A stretch of 62,380 nt of DNA, taken from positions 1 to 62,380 of the forward strand of contig QFQW01000010.1 in the NCBI GenBank assembly GCA_003248755.1, given 5' to 3'. The notes beneath the pieces were generated by a model. The model saw nothing but the letters and a program-made list of their open reading frames with translations. It did not search any database and was not told the origin of the DNA. Of the stretch, positions 35,493 through 44,838 are shown in pieces. This DNA comes from Chryseobacterium sp. Its GTDB lineage: Bacteria > Bacteroidota > Bacteroidia > Flavobacteriales > Weeksellaceae. Each line of letters opens with the position of its first letter. Position 1 is the stretch's first letter. The translations under genes and the position numbers were made by a program.

Positions 35493-35632
35493 TTAAGTGT
35501 CAGTTAACCATCGATAGGGACAAACACATTTCAGATTAGTTAACTGCATCATAATCGATAATTGGCACTTGACAACTAATAGTAGTTCGTACAGCACCAA
35601 ATAATTATATAAAAAAAATACTTATTAAAATA

Positions 35633-37516
35633 TTACTTATTTAATCTTAGCGAAATCTTCTCCAGATCATCAATAAAGTTTTTGATTGTTATTGCTTTAA
35701 TAGGCTCACCCACCAATTTAGAATGCTTTTCGATCAAGATTGTTCTAAGAGAACTTATAAATTCGAACTCCGATCTATGATAATCCTCAATTTTTGCATT
35801 TGCAAAAGTCTTTTCAGGAAAATAACGATAATTAAAATAGCCATTTAAATTAAAGATTGACTCATTGTTTAATTTAAATATTACTTCCGAAAATTCTTCA
35901 GCTGAAATAGTTTTAAGAATTGATGTTCTTTCTAACAAATTACCTGTTGACCAGTCATATTTTTGAAATTTATCATACAACTGATCAACATTGTCATCAC
36001 CTAAACCTAAAAGTGTGGCTTTTACAAAATCGGTTGCTGATTTCGATTGATTTTGTTTAATATGGTCTTTTAAAGATTTTAATATTTCTTGAAACTCAGA
36101 CGTATGCTCCGACGCATAAGACTTTCTCCATGAACCCCTTAATAACAGGTGTACATCCGTAACATCCTTAAGCTCTTCGCAAGCAGCAAACAGTACTTTT
36201 GCTCTACTAATAATATTTGCTTTTGTGCTGCGATTGTATAATTCATTATCAATTAAATTCAATAATATACCTGAAATATGTAAGACTTCAGTAAAGTGTA
36301 AATTTCCCTCTTCAAAGAATTCTTTCTCAACTTTTGCTAAAATTTCTGTATAGACTCTATCCTCTAAAAATTTCCAATACCACAACTTTTCCCAATCTTT
36401 TTCCTCAGCCGGACGAAAAATTGAACAGTTATTTAGTTCAACTATCAACTCTTCATAATTACCGTGACTAATGAATCCAAGTAATTTCTCTGCCGTAAAT
36501 AGCTTTGTGGAATGAAGCAAACTGTAAGATTTGATTGCCTCTTCATAGCTTTGGTAATCGTATTTTTTTTCATCTCCGATGAATAATTGCTGAAAATCCA
36601 CAATATTCAAATTGCCGGTATTATACTCAATATGAAATATCAAATAATATCCCAATAAACTTCTCGTGAGTAGTTCATAATTTTCAGCATCTTTTTTAAG
36701 ATCCTGGTCTAGCAGATTTAAAAGTCTTTCATAATTAAATAAAGCACGCTGCAGAACTCTCAGATTTTTAGCATTTGAAGCATTGAAAACACTAAATATT
36801 AATGCTTTATTTGCATTTAACACAGCTTGAGTTTCTGGTTTTAAAAGATTAATAAAATATTGAACTGCCTCCTCCGTGTTCGGTTTGATCTCAAACACTT
36901 GGCCAATTATTTTCTCCTTAAACGAAGCATAAGGGGTTAAATTTTTTTCCTCCTTATCTCTTTCAATGATTTTATCTTCATCAGAAATCAAAATAATTTT
37001 ACATTTTGAATGCTCTACAAAATCATTAATAAATCCATATATTTCATCAACTGGAATTTTACACCTTTCAATATCGTCAAAAATGATAATCCTGTTACCT
37101 TTGATATTTTCGTTTTCTGCCTTAAAAATCGAAATCGGATCAAAATTTATATTTGCGCTTGCATCATCATTTCCATCTCCATCAATATCCAAATCAATTT
37201 TTAATGTCGATTTAATGAAACCTTTTAGGATCGCAGATGCTACTTTTACACCTTTTGAATGTAGAAAAGGATTAATTTTCTCTTTTAGTTTTAAAATAAT
37301 TTCCTTCTTTTCACTAACGCCATTTAAAGAAACATAGATAGGATTGAGACCTACAAATTCGTCTGCAGCAATGTCCGGAGTACTCCATTTTTCAATTAAT
37401 TTTTTTATAAAAAAAGTTTTACCAGCCCCCCAGCTGCCCTTTAGTAGTACAGCAAAATTGATATTATCTGAGTTAATATAATAATCTAGATATTCAATGA
37501 TATGTTTATTGTCCAT
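35633..37516 (-). CDS. KAP-family P-loop NTPase
   Basis: The 627-residue protein has Walker A VLLKGSWGAGKTFFIKKL at residues 23-40 and Walker B NRIIIFDDIERCKIPVDEIYGFINDF near residues 142-165, followed by a sensor-like CKIILISDEDKIIERDKE. That is the KAP/STAND-like arrangement seen in many phage-defence NTPases. An unusual DLDIDGDGNDDASANINFD stretch near residue 115 resembles a calcium-binding DxDxDG loop. The long C-terminal helical part is a likely sensor or scaffold. It ends an operon-like set with the disrupted HEPN-motif gene upstream. A role in anti-phage defence is inferred from context. Confidence 0.8.
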   Translation of the reverse strand: MDNKHIIEYLDYYINSDNINFAVLLKGSWGAGKTFFIKKLIEKWSTPDIAADEFVGLNPIYVSLNGVSEKKEIILKLKEKINPFLHSKGVKVASAILKGFIKSTLKIDLDIDGDGNDDASANINFDPISIFKAENENIKGNRIIIFDDIERCKIPVDEIYGFINDFVEHSKCKIILISDEDKIIERDKEEKNLTPYASFKEKIIGQVFEIKPNTEEAVQYFINLLKPETQAVLNANKALIFSVFNASNAKNLRVLQRALFNYERLLNLLDQDLKKDAENYELLTRSLLGYYLIFHIEYNTGNLNIVDFQQLFIGDEKKYDYQSYEEAIKSYSLLHSTKLFTAEKLLGFISHGNYEELIVELNNCSIFRPAEEKDWEKLWYWKFLEDRVYTEILAKVEKEFFEEGNLHFTEVLHISGILLNLIDNELYNRSTKANIISRAKVLFAACEELKDVTDVHLLLRGSWRKSYASEHTSEFQEILKSLKDHIKQNQSKSATDFVKATLLGLGDDNVDQLYDKFQKYDWSTGNLLERTSILKTISAEEFSEVIFKLNNESIFNLNGYFNYRYFPEKTFANAKIEDYHRSEFEFISSLRTILIEKHSKLVGEPIKAITIKNFIDDLEKISLRLNK

Positions 37517-37827
37517 TTGTTTTTTTAAAGTTTAAAAACCGTGAGAGTTTACTATTTGCTTTTATTTTATATTCAAACTATTACTGCTTAAAAAGTAAAT
37601 TACAATTCTAAATTCTCGAATTCTATCCAAAAGTTGATAAAGTCGGCAATGGTTAATAGTGAGTGTATATTTTGTCCATTACAATTTTTTAGATTTAACC
37701 CGTTCCAAATCGGGTATGGACAATTACTTACAGTGACATTAACCTGTGAATGCCCAAAAGAATTTCGGACTTGTCTCGCAAATTGGCATATGGAGTTTGC
37801 ATTTTTAAGATCTCCATACTTATTTAC

Positions 37828-37834
37828 TATAATA
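37828..37834 (+). repeat. Target-site duplication of the IS982-type element, left copy
   Basis: TATAATA directly abuts the left inverted repeat; the same 7 bases follow the right end at 38809-38815. Confidence 0.85.
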
Positions 37835-38808
37835 ACCCATAGTGCATTATAAAAAAGGTTATTCATAATACGAAAATTTCGTATATTGTATTGACTACCA
37901 ATCTAATACGACATGAATAACCTCAATGCAATTTACGATTTAATTTTAATTGAATTAAGAAAATTATCACTTAATGAGAATTTCTACTTTAAACCAGTAA
38001 AACCAAAACTCTCTGATTTAGAACTTATTGCGATTAATATTTCAGCTGAATATTTATCAATTGATTCTGAGCATCAATTGTTTAGATATATTGCGAATTC
38101 AAAACTTAATGGTATGATTGAAAGAAGTGTTTATAATCGCAGAAAAAGAAAATTATTTGAACCAATGGAAAAGGTTAGAAAACTAATGGTTGCAAAATTA
38201 ATGATATTGAAAACACTTACATTGTAGATTCAATGCCTTTGGAAATTTGTAAAAATGCAAGAGCAAATCGTTCCAAAATTTGCAAAGAAAGTGAATATTC
38301 TTTTCCGAGTAAAGGTTTTTGTGCTTCTCAATCAAGTTATTACTATGGTTACAAATTACACGCTGTTTGTTCTGTATCAGGAGTTTTTCAAAGTTTTGAC
38401 ATTTCAACTGCCAGTGTTCACGATATTCATTTTATGCAAGACATTAAGTATCAGATGAGTAATTGTACTTTAATCGGTGATAGAGGATATTTATCGACTA
38501 AAGTTCAAACCGATTTGTTTAATTACGCCAACATACAACTGGACACACCAATGAGAATTAATCAAAAAAATTATCAAAAGCAGAAATATATTTTTAGAAA
38601 ATCGAGAAAAAGAATTGAAACTTTATTTTCTCAACTTTGTGATCAATTCAAAATTAGAAACAATTATGCAAAGTCTTTTGAAGGCTTTAAAACAAGGGTT
38701 TTGAGCAAAATAACAGCTCTAACTTTTATTCAATTTGTTAATGTTTTTGTCTTTAAGAGAAAAATGAACAATATTAAAATTTCAATTGTTTGATAATGCA
38801 CTATGGGT
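37835..38808 (+). mobile_element. IS982-family insertion sequence, 974 bp
   Basis: The ends are perfect inverted repeats for 16 bases (ACCCATAGTGCATTAT at the left; the complement at the right, ending ...CACTATGGGT), flanked by a 7-bp direct repeat TATAATA. One transposase reading frame fills the element but is split by a frameshift. A palindrome TACGAAAATTTCGTA (37869-37883) precedes the transposase and may be its promoter region. Confidence 0.92.
37913..38793 (+). pseudogene. IS982-family transposase, frameshifted
   Basis: The N-terminal part runs from MNNLNAIYDLILIELRKLSL to KVRKLMVAK. The rest continues in the next frame as FNDIENTYIVDSMPLEICKNARAN, YYYGYKLHAVCSVSG, TLIGDRGYLS and FRKSRKRIETLFSQLCDQF, which carry the catalytic Asp, Asp and Glu regions of the family (VDSMP, GDRGY, RIETLFSQL). 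One T appears to be missing near 38197 (GCAAAATTAATGAT instead of GCAAAATTTAATGAT). Without a frameshift the transposase is not made, yet the perfect ends and target repeat indicate a recent insertion. Confidence 0.85.
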
Positions 38809-38815
38809 TATAATA
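38809..38815 (+). repeat. Target-site duplication of the IS982-type element, right copy
   Basis: TATAATA, identical to 37828-37834. Confidence 0.85.
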
Positions 38816-39448
38816 GCTCTAGTATGTTCTTCCCACCATTTTATAAATTGCTTCTCCAACACACTTACAAATTGCTCATGTTCATATAAAATTGGAACCA
38901 CAGTTTGATTTGCTTCAGGATTATGAACATTATATTGTTCATGCTGCTCCTGCCGCTGGATTTCATAATCTTTATGGCTGCTGAAGTCAATCAAATTGGC
39001 ATTGCAGAAGACAGTTTTATCAGATATCTGGGCTAAAAGAGCAAAGATCCCATTATAAACTTTACCCGCAACAGAAAAAATTTCTTTGTTTACAATGTCA
39101 CCTTGCTTTATAATAAATTTTAGATGATTATAGTAAGAAAATGTCGGCTTTATAAAAAGCTGTTCAATGGAATTATCGTTTGGTATTTTCATAGTTTTAG
39201 TTATTTCATAAATATACAAATATTACTTCACAGTCTAATGCTTTCCTAAAAAAGTCGAAATCTCATTTATACAATACGAATAAAGAATAACTTCAATAAG
39301 TTAATTCGGAAACATAGTAGACTTAAGTTTAACAAATCAATCGAGACAAACAGCATATACACTTACAAATCAATAATATATATTTTTAAATAAGCAAAAA
39401 AGTATTTAACTAAAGTAGGTCGTATAGTTGTACTTTAATTATAAACTT

Positions 39449-39709
39449 ATGAAGATTAATATTTTATACAAAAAGAAAATGTATTTGGTAAAAGTTGATA
39501 TATCAGGGTGTGACTATCGATTTTTTCTAAAAAATTCAGATGGGGAATACAGCTACTATTTTTTTACATTGCACAAGTATTCTTGCAGACTTAGTTGCCG
39601 TTTGCAACACTATAAAGAATTCAAAAAGTTAGTATTCAGAGAATGTACGATATGTAATTCACATAGCAAATGTGGAAGACATTTGCGAGGTTATATGACC
39701 GAAAATTGA
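39449..39709 (+). CDS. Small cysteine-rich protein of unknown function
   Basis: The product of about 86 residues from the ATG at 39449 has no recognised domain. Its C-terminal third has a cluster of cysteines (YSCRLSCRLQHY, then FRECTICNSHSKCGRHLRGY), which may bind a metal ion. It stands alone on the plus strand in the defence island and ends at a terminator, which supports it as a real gene. I cannot assign a function. Confidence 0.5.
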   Translation: MKINILYKKKMYLVKVDISGCDYRFFLKNSDGEYSYYFFTLHKYSCRLSCRLQHYKEFKKLVFRECTICNSHSKCGRHLRGYMTEN

Positions 39710-39733
39710 ATTTGTCTTAGAGCACTTTCTTAT

Positions 39734-39776
39734 AGCAGCATTTTGTTTTGACGAGATGCTGCTTTAGTAGTTTTTT
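39734..39776 (+). terminator. Terminator after the cysteine-rich protein
   Basis: AGCAGCAT (39734-39741) and ATGCTGCT (39755-39762) form an 8-bp stem with a 13-base loop, followed by a T-rich stretch. Confidence 0.65.
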
Positions 39777-39854
39777 GTATTAATGTAAATTTACAGTCCC
39801 AATTTCTCTGACGAATTTTTATTGCTATAGCTCCTATGATATTGAAAATAATGT

Positions 39855-40277
39855 TTAGTTTTTGTCGTCTATGATTTCAATACAAATCAACACTCCTTCC
39901 GTATAACTGTATCCATATCCGAACCCATAGCTTCCACCCCCACTTACTTTTTCTGTATCAGATAAAAGCCGAGGTGAACTCGAAATACCTTGTGAACTAT
40001 ATTGATAATTGTAGCGACCTGATGTGATTGGAGAAATTGAGATAATTCTGACATTTTTAGAAGACCACTTTTCCATTTCGCTGTTTATATCATTAGACAA
40101 TCGTTCTCCATCAATTTCCGAATCTGACCAACCAACAACTTTTTCAGATACGATTCTTTTTGTGATTGGCTTTTCAGCTCCTAACCAATTTCGTTTTGTT
40201 TCTCCGGTTGGAATATTTTCACTTACATTTTGCAGAATAGGCTTGAAATATGCTGGAATAAAAATGGTCTTTATCAT
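39855..40277 (-). CDS. Hypothetical protein with Gly/Tyr-rich C-terminus
   Basis: The 140-residue product begins MIKTIFIPAYFKPILQNV and has a central acidic-aromatic region. Its C-terminal part contains GGGSYGFGYGYSYTEGVLICIEI, a Gly/Tyr repeat ending in a beta strand. I do not recognise the family. It may be a small island protein related to the neighbouring defence genes, but nothing in the sequence shows what it does. Confidence 0.5.
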   Translation of the reverse strand: MIKTIFIPAYFKPILQNVSENIPTGETKRNWLGAEKPITKRIVSEKVVGWSDSEIDGERLSNDINSEMEKWSSKNVRIISISPITSGRYNYQYSSQGISSSPRLLSDTEKVSGGGSYGFGYGYSYTEGVLICIEIIDDKN

Positions 40278-40368
40278 TAGTTTTTTTAAAATTATGCTTA
40301 ACTAAAATAAAACTACGGAATTATAGTTAAAAATCAAAAAGTTAAGTTCTTTTATTTAAGTAAAAAAA

Positions 40369-40390
40369 GTCCCCAACTCATCCGGGGACT
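40369..40390 (-). terminator. Terminator on the minus strand after the DUF1016 nuclease
   Basis: Read on the minus strand, AGTCCCC pairs with GGGGACT across a 9-base loop and is followed by TTTTTTA. It lies about 150 bases past the stop codon of the nuclease gene. Confidence 0.7.
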
Positions 40391-40537
40391 AAAAACTAAT
40401 AACCATGAAAACTCAATTATAGATGAGATTCAATACAAATATATATAACCTGTTTTATAACGGAAAATATTTAAGAAAATTTAAGATTACTATTGCGGAT
40501 CATATTTTCGCGCCGAAAATTTGCATTATAAAATTAC

Positions 40538-41557
40538 TTATTCTTTCAATGCGTTTTCAACTTCCTCTATAAGCTCTTGCTTATCAGGTAAAATTGTTAC
40601 ATATTTTGAAGCATATACATTATTTTCAAATCCTCCTAAGATATATTCTGCTGTGATATCGTCTTTTTCAGCGCACAGAATTATTCCTATTGGTGGATTA
40701 TCATTGTCATCATTAATTTCTGTTTTGTAATAGTTTAAGTATGTATTTAATTGACCTCCGTCAGCAATGTTAAGTTTAGTTGTTTTAAGCTCAATCAGGA
40801 TATACGATCGTAGAATCTTGTTGTAAAACACCATATCGACATAATAATGGTTATTATTGATAGTTATTCTTTGCTGGGAACCGACAAACATAAATCCACG
40901 ACCTAATTCCAACAAAAAATCTTCGATATGCCTGATTAGTTTTGCTTCCAAATCTCTTTCTAAAATTGGCTTATTCTCAGGAATTCCAAGAAATTCAAAA
41001 ACATACGGATTTTTTAAAATATCATCCGCATTTGTTATTTCTTGTCCTTTTCGAGCTAATTCTAGAACTTTTTCTTTATTCTTAGATCCTTTTGAAAGCA
41101 AAAGCCTTTCATATAAAGAACTATCAATTTGTCTTTTCAATTCCCGAATAGACCAGTTTGAATTTACGGTTTCTTTCTCATAGAAACTACGTTTTGCTTT
41201 ATCTTCTATAATTAAAAGCTCACAAAAATGTGTCCAGGTTAAGTGTCCAGTCAGCGACTGGACATCCGGATATTCGGTATAAAGCTTTCTCATATTAAAA
41301 AGGTTGGAACGAGAAAATCCTTTTCCAATTTCCTTTGTAAGAAGTTTTGATAAATTCAAAATTATCTGCCTTGATGACTGATTATCTAAATTATTCTTCT
41401 GTTCTGTATCGACAATCTCTTTACCGATTCTCCAATAAGTAAAAATCAATTCCTGATTGACACGTTGAGATAAACTTTTTCTTGACGATAAGATTATAGA
41501 TTTAATATTTTCAACTAAATCTCTATCAATAACCGTTAATTTATCTATATCACTCAT
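40538..41557 (-). CDS. PD-(D/E)XK nuclease of the DUF1016/YhcG family
   Basis: The 339-residue protein has the DUF1016 N-terminal helical domain (SLSQRVNQELIFTYWRIGKEIVD, LTGHLTWTHFCELLIIEDKAKRSFYEKE) and a C-terminal nuclease domain with HYYVDMVFYNKILRSYILIELKT, where Asp and the ExK-type Glu-Leu-Lys form the PD-(D/E)XK core. GGQLNTYLNYY supplies the QxxxY motif. The family is linked to DNA cutting in restriction and defence islands. It is the last of three minus-strand genes that all carry PD-(D/E)XK-like motifs, after gaps of 62 and 80 bases. Confidence 0.9.
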   Translation of the reverse strand: MSDIDKLTVIDRDLVENIKSIILSSRKSLSQRVNQELIFTYWRIGKEIVDTEQKNNLDNQSSRQIILNLSKLLTKEIGKGFSRSNLFNMRKLYTEYPDVQSLTGHLTWTHFCELLIIEDKAKRSFYEKETVNSNWSIRELKRQIDSSLYERLLLSKGSKNKEKVLELARKGQEITNADDILKNPYVFEFLGIPENKPILERDLEAKLIRHIEDFLLELGRGFMFVGSQQRITINNNHYYVDMVFYNKILRSYILIELKTTKLNIADGGQLNTYLNYYKTEINDDNDNPPIGIILCAEKDDITAEYILGGFENNVYASKYVTILPDKQELIEEVENALKE

Positions 41558-41637
41558 ACTACAAAAATAGCAAAATATTAAATCCTTCTAAATATAAAAT
41601 TGTACGCCACTCAATCCTTTGGCCCATAAGTGCACAT

Positions 41638-43377
41638 TTAATTCTCAATCCAATCAAACTTCTTGTTGGCTACTAAATTTGATTTTATTAATTTGTTTAT
41701 TGAATGCTCAACCGTTAACAAGCCTCTAGTTGTTTCTCCGGTTCTTTGAATAGCTTCATACCCTGAACAAGAATGATAATGCCTAAATATATTGAAAATA
41801 CTTTGCTTTCTTAATTGAAGTGACATTTTTATATTTTGCAGATCAGCAACATTTATGATGGTCAGCGGGTGAATTTTATGCAATTCATTTTCTATTTCAA
41901 TATTTTCGGAGAGAAGCAAACTCTCAAATTTGCGCTTAAATGCCATTGAAGTATAACCGGAACTGAAAATAAAATCATTTACAATCAAAGTGGGATATAG
42001 ATGAACTTTTCTACTAAAATCAAATAAAGGATCTTTTATATAATGTTTGTAGTTATGGAATTCTTTAATAGTCTTTTTCGCAAGCTGTATTAAGCCATAA
42101 TCTTTGTAAAATTTTTCAAAGTCAATTTTGTCAAAATCCTCAAGCGTTTTAACGGTTTTATACCCATTAACTAAGGGAAGGTAATTACTTTTTGCTTCTG
42201 CCAGTATAATCTTGTTTTTTTCACGAATATAGTAATCGGCATATTCAATTTCATTTCTTCCATCCAGTTTAAATTTTAAGTCATTAGTATGTCTGAAAAC
42301 TACTCTTGGGTTATCTCTGAAGGCTTCTGAAAAAATATTTTCAATAAAGGGTTCAAAAAATTTATCCCCGATGAAATTTCCCCAATCATTTCTATTACAA
42401 ATATTAAAAGGTTTTAAATAATCAAACCAGAAATCATTGATGAATAAAGAGTATGTTTTTTCAAGCAATAATTTATTGTCAAGAATTAAATAAGTTATTA
42501 AATTTCTATTATATTCATCACTTGCTCTAAATAAAGGATTCTTCTTGATTTCCATAAAATCGAAAATTTTTAAATCTGTTTTCTCAATTTTTCCAGTTAC
42601 ATTTCGTTTACTAAAAGCATCAAGGATATCTACATATTCCCTATTGTCTGCTAAAATATTAATGTAACTAACATCCAACTTATTGTCGAAGCTTTTAAAG
42701 TAGGTATAAGCTAAAAATTTGAAGAACTCTATCAAGGATTCAATCTTGAAAGTCTTTTTCAGATAATCAGAAAAATGTTTACCAAAAAATTCATCTTTCT
42801 CAATTGTTGTAAGTAATGAAAATGACTTATAAAGGAAATTGACGGGGTTAAGGCTATGATAATATTGATTTTGGGGTAATTCTTTAAACATAAAAAACTC
42901 GAAAAATCTTTCACCGAGTTTTTCATAACCACTTGACCTGTATTCTTGGTCAAATACCAAAACATTGCTGTTTACACATAGCAGATATCGAAGAATTTGC
43001 TCCCTATTCTGAATTGTATACCGAGGTGTCTTCTCTGTAAAATTGTTAGAATTTAAAATTTCCTGCAAAGCATAGAGACAGGTTACCCGCGAAAATAGAA
43101 CATAATTTTGCGGTGTTTTTAAATATTCATTTATAAAATCTAAACAATTTGAATCCTCTAGGTTATTATGATTATCCAAAAATAAAAATCTTAAGCAAGC
43201 TACTTGCGTTTCGCGCGAATCATCTATGTATGAGCTATAGACAGGATTTATTTTTGAATTTATAGCTACAACCGTAGCAATGAGTTCTTCTTTTGGAATT
43301 TCTGCGATTAAATCCAAAGGTTTACTAGGAAAGGGCTCCTCGTAAGCTTCTGAAAATTTTATTAGATGTCCGAACAT
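41638..43377 (-). CDS. Large protein with a PD-(D/E)XK-like core
   Basis: The 579-residue product is mostly a helical N-terminal region with no recognised domain. Around residues 375-400 the sequence reads NEIEYADYYIREKNKIILAEAKSNYL, with an Asp about a dozen residues before Glu-Ala-Lys, matching a PD-(D/E)XK endonuclease core. The gene sits between two other predicted nucleases on the minus strand (62 bases after one, 80 before the other), so they are likely one operon. It may be a new type of restriction or defence nuclease; the family is not known to me. Confidence 0.65.
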   Translation of the reverse strand: MFGHLIKFSEAYEEPFPSKPLDLIAEIPKEELIATVVAINSKINPVYSSYIDDSRETQVACLRFLFLDNHNNLEDSNCLDFINEYLKTPQNYVLFSRVTCLYALQEILNSNNFTEKTPRYTIQNREQILRYLLCVNSNVLVFDQEYRSSGYEKLGERFFEFFMFKELPQNQYYHSLNPVNFLYKSFSLLTTIEKDEFFGKHFSDYLKKTFKIESLIEFFKFLAYTYFKSFDNKLDVSYINILADNREYVDILDAFSKRNVTGKIEKTDLKIFDFMEIKKNPLFRASDEYNRNLITYLILDNKLLLEKTYSLFINDFWFDYLKPFNICNRNDWGNFIGDKFFEPFIENIFSEAFRDNPRVVFRHTNDLKFKLDGRNEIEYADYYIREKNKIILAEAKSNYLPLVNGYKTVKTLEDFDKIDFEKFYKDYGLIQLAKKTIKEFHNYKHYIKDPLFDFSRKVHLYPTLIVNDFIFSSGYTSMAFKRKFESLLLSENIEIENELHKIHPLTIINVADLQNIKMSLQLRKQSIFNIFRHYHSCSGYEAIQRTGETTRGLLTVEHSINKLIKSNLVANKKFDWIEN

Positions 43378-43438
43378 GGTTATTATTTAGTAGTTTAGCT
43401 TTATAGTGATGTTGTGAAAATTTCTCTCCAGGAAATAT

Positions 43439-44497
43439 CTATTCTATTTCGATATTTATATAATCAAATTCCAGTTTCAAATTCTGTTTTAAAAATTCAA
43501 TGTACTTTTTATCACTATCGTTTGCCGGATATTGTCCAACCACAATATGTTTTTTTGGCCTTTCATCGCAGTCATTAAATGAATATAGTAAAACCTGTCC
43601 CAGAGCTTCTTTTATACATTCAGAAGCATAAGATGATGATTTTACTTCATAAAAAGTAATGTAGTCCTTTTGAATAAGTTTTATATCAACAAAATTTTCT
43701 TCAGGAAACACGTTTTTTTCACCATATTGAGCACATAGTAACTTATACAGTGCTTGCTGAATCTTACCATGTTTCTTTTGAGCAATAAAAGAACGGGCTA
43801 CAGTAGTCCTAATATGTTCTTCCGTATTTATTTTGCTTGCGGCTTTCCTTGACCGTAATTTTTTTCTTAGATGATGTATCGCAACCGCAACATCGACGGC
43901 ATTTTCAGTATTTCCGAACTGGTCATAAAGTTGCCTCATAAAAGAATATACATCCAGATTTACAGGCTTATTTTGCATCATCACATTTTGTATTTGTGAA
44001 ATTGTTGTACGCCGATTTGTTTTCAGACCAAAATGTTCAGCTATTTTAATTAAAACATCATTCTTGAAAATTGGGATAAGCCTCTCATTAGAATATAAAA
44101 ACGCAACCTTCCACTTAAACAGATCAGGCAAAACTAAATCATCAATTTGCTCAAATTTTCCAAGTTCAGACAGCTGAATAATTTTTATGATTTCATCTTG
44201 TACTTTTTTAAATGCTGCTCCCCTCTCCTCTCCGTAAGCTGCCAACCAAGAATATTCATCATCATTTTCGTAATTTTTAGGTCTTTTGGCCTGATCCTGT
44301 CTTTGATAAATACCAAATTTTATAGAAGTCATCCCCTTTATACTTCCTAGCATTCGTGTTTTAGTTTCTACCCACTGGCAGAAAGTGTCTTTATTTTTTA
44401 ATCCAACATATTCTTGTAAAGACATACTTTTAATGTTTTCAATAGGCCACCGATTTAGAAATTGGTCAAGTAGCTCTCTTAATTCATCGATATTCAT
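43439..44497 (-). CDS. McrB-N-like DNA-binding and PD-(D/E)XK nuclease fusion
   Basis: The 352-residue protein begins with FLNRWPIENIKSMSLQEYVGL and FCQWVETKTRMLGSIKGMTSIKFGIY, a domain resembling the N-terminal recognition part of McrB-type restriction proteins. The C-terminal part has KNVFPEENFVDIKLIQKDYITFYEVKSS, an Asp and Glu-Val-Lys as in PD-(D/E)XK nucleases, followed by EALGQVLLYSF (a QxxxY motif). It is first of the three nuclease-like genes. A modified-DNA sensing nuclease is a plausible reading, inferred from the two domains. Confidence 0.7.
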   Translation of the reverse strand: MNIDELRELLDQFLNRWPIENIKSMSLQEYVGLKNKDTFCQWVETKTRMLGSIKGMTSIKFGIYQRQDQAKRPKNYENDDEYSWLAAYGEERGAAFKKVQDEIIKIIQLSELGKFEQIDDLVLPDLFKWKVAFLYSNERLIPIFKNDVLIKIAEHFGLKTNRRTTISQIQNVMMQNKPVNLDVYSFMRQLYDQFGNTENAVDVAVAIHHLRKKLRSRKAASKINTEEHIRTTVARSFIAQKKHGKIQQALYKLLCAQYGEKNVFPEENFVDIKLIQKDYITFYEVKSSSYASECIKEALGQVLLYSFNDCDERPKKHIVVGQYPANDSDKKYIEFLKQNLKLEFDYINIEIE

Positions 44498-44685
44498 TTA
44501 TCAGCTTTTATCTTCAATATACAAAAACATATTGATACAAAATTTTTCATTTTTTTAAAACTGCATTAGCCCTACTAATTTACTATTTGTTGTCCCAAAC
44601 GTCCTGAGGGGCTATTGTGTTTTCATTTCCACGACAATATGAATGCTATTTCGAAAAAGTTTGTTATCTTTATGAAAATACAAAT

Positions 44686-44838
44686 ATGAAAACAATGAAA
44701 ATCTACAGCATCTTGGCTACAATATGTATTATTTTACTATCCATCTGGATTGTTATTCTACACAAAAATCTGAAAGAGACCGAAGAAGTTCTACAACAAT
44801 GTTCCGAAAGATATTATAAAGAAATCAGTGAAAAATAA
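44686..44838 (+). CDS. Small single-pass membrane protein
   Basis: The ATG at 44686 gives a 50-residue protein with one hydrophobic helix (IYSILATICIILLSIWIVIL) and a charged C-terminal tail (HKNLKETEEVLQQCSERYYKEI). Its stop codon TAA touches the ATG of the next gene (44839), so the two are translated together. Such tiny membrane proteins in defence islands are often toxins or effector partners, but no evidence shows this here. Confidence 0.55.
   Translation: MKTMKIYSILATICIILLSIWIVILHKNLKETEEVLQQCSERYYKEISEK

Larger units (their letters stand above)
37600..39192 (-). pseudogene. HEPN-motif protein split by an IS982-type insertion
   Basis: The gene starts at 39192 (MKIPNDNSIEQLFIKPTFSY) and runs to KQFIKWWEEHTRAII, where the IS element interrupts it; it resumes as VNKYGDLKNANSICQFARQVRNSFGHSQ and ends at 37600. 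Removing the IS and one copy of the 7-bp target repeat restores a continuous frame of about 210 residues. RNSFGH matches the R-N-x3-H signature of HEPN ribonuclease folds, which act as toxins in many defence systems. The KAP NTPase starts 84 bases downstream in the same direction, so the two may have formed one system. HEPN assignment rests on this motif only. Confidence 0.6.

Noticed and set aside
38160..38240. Programmed -1 frameshifting in the IS982 transposase
   Set aside because: The site GCAAAATTAATG does not match a canonical slippery heptamer and IS982 elements normally use one continuous frame; a lost T explains it more simply.
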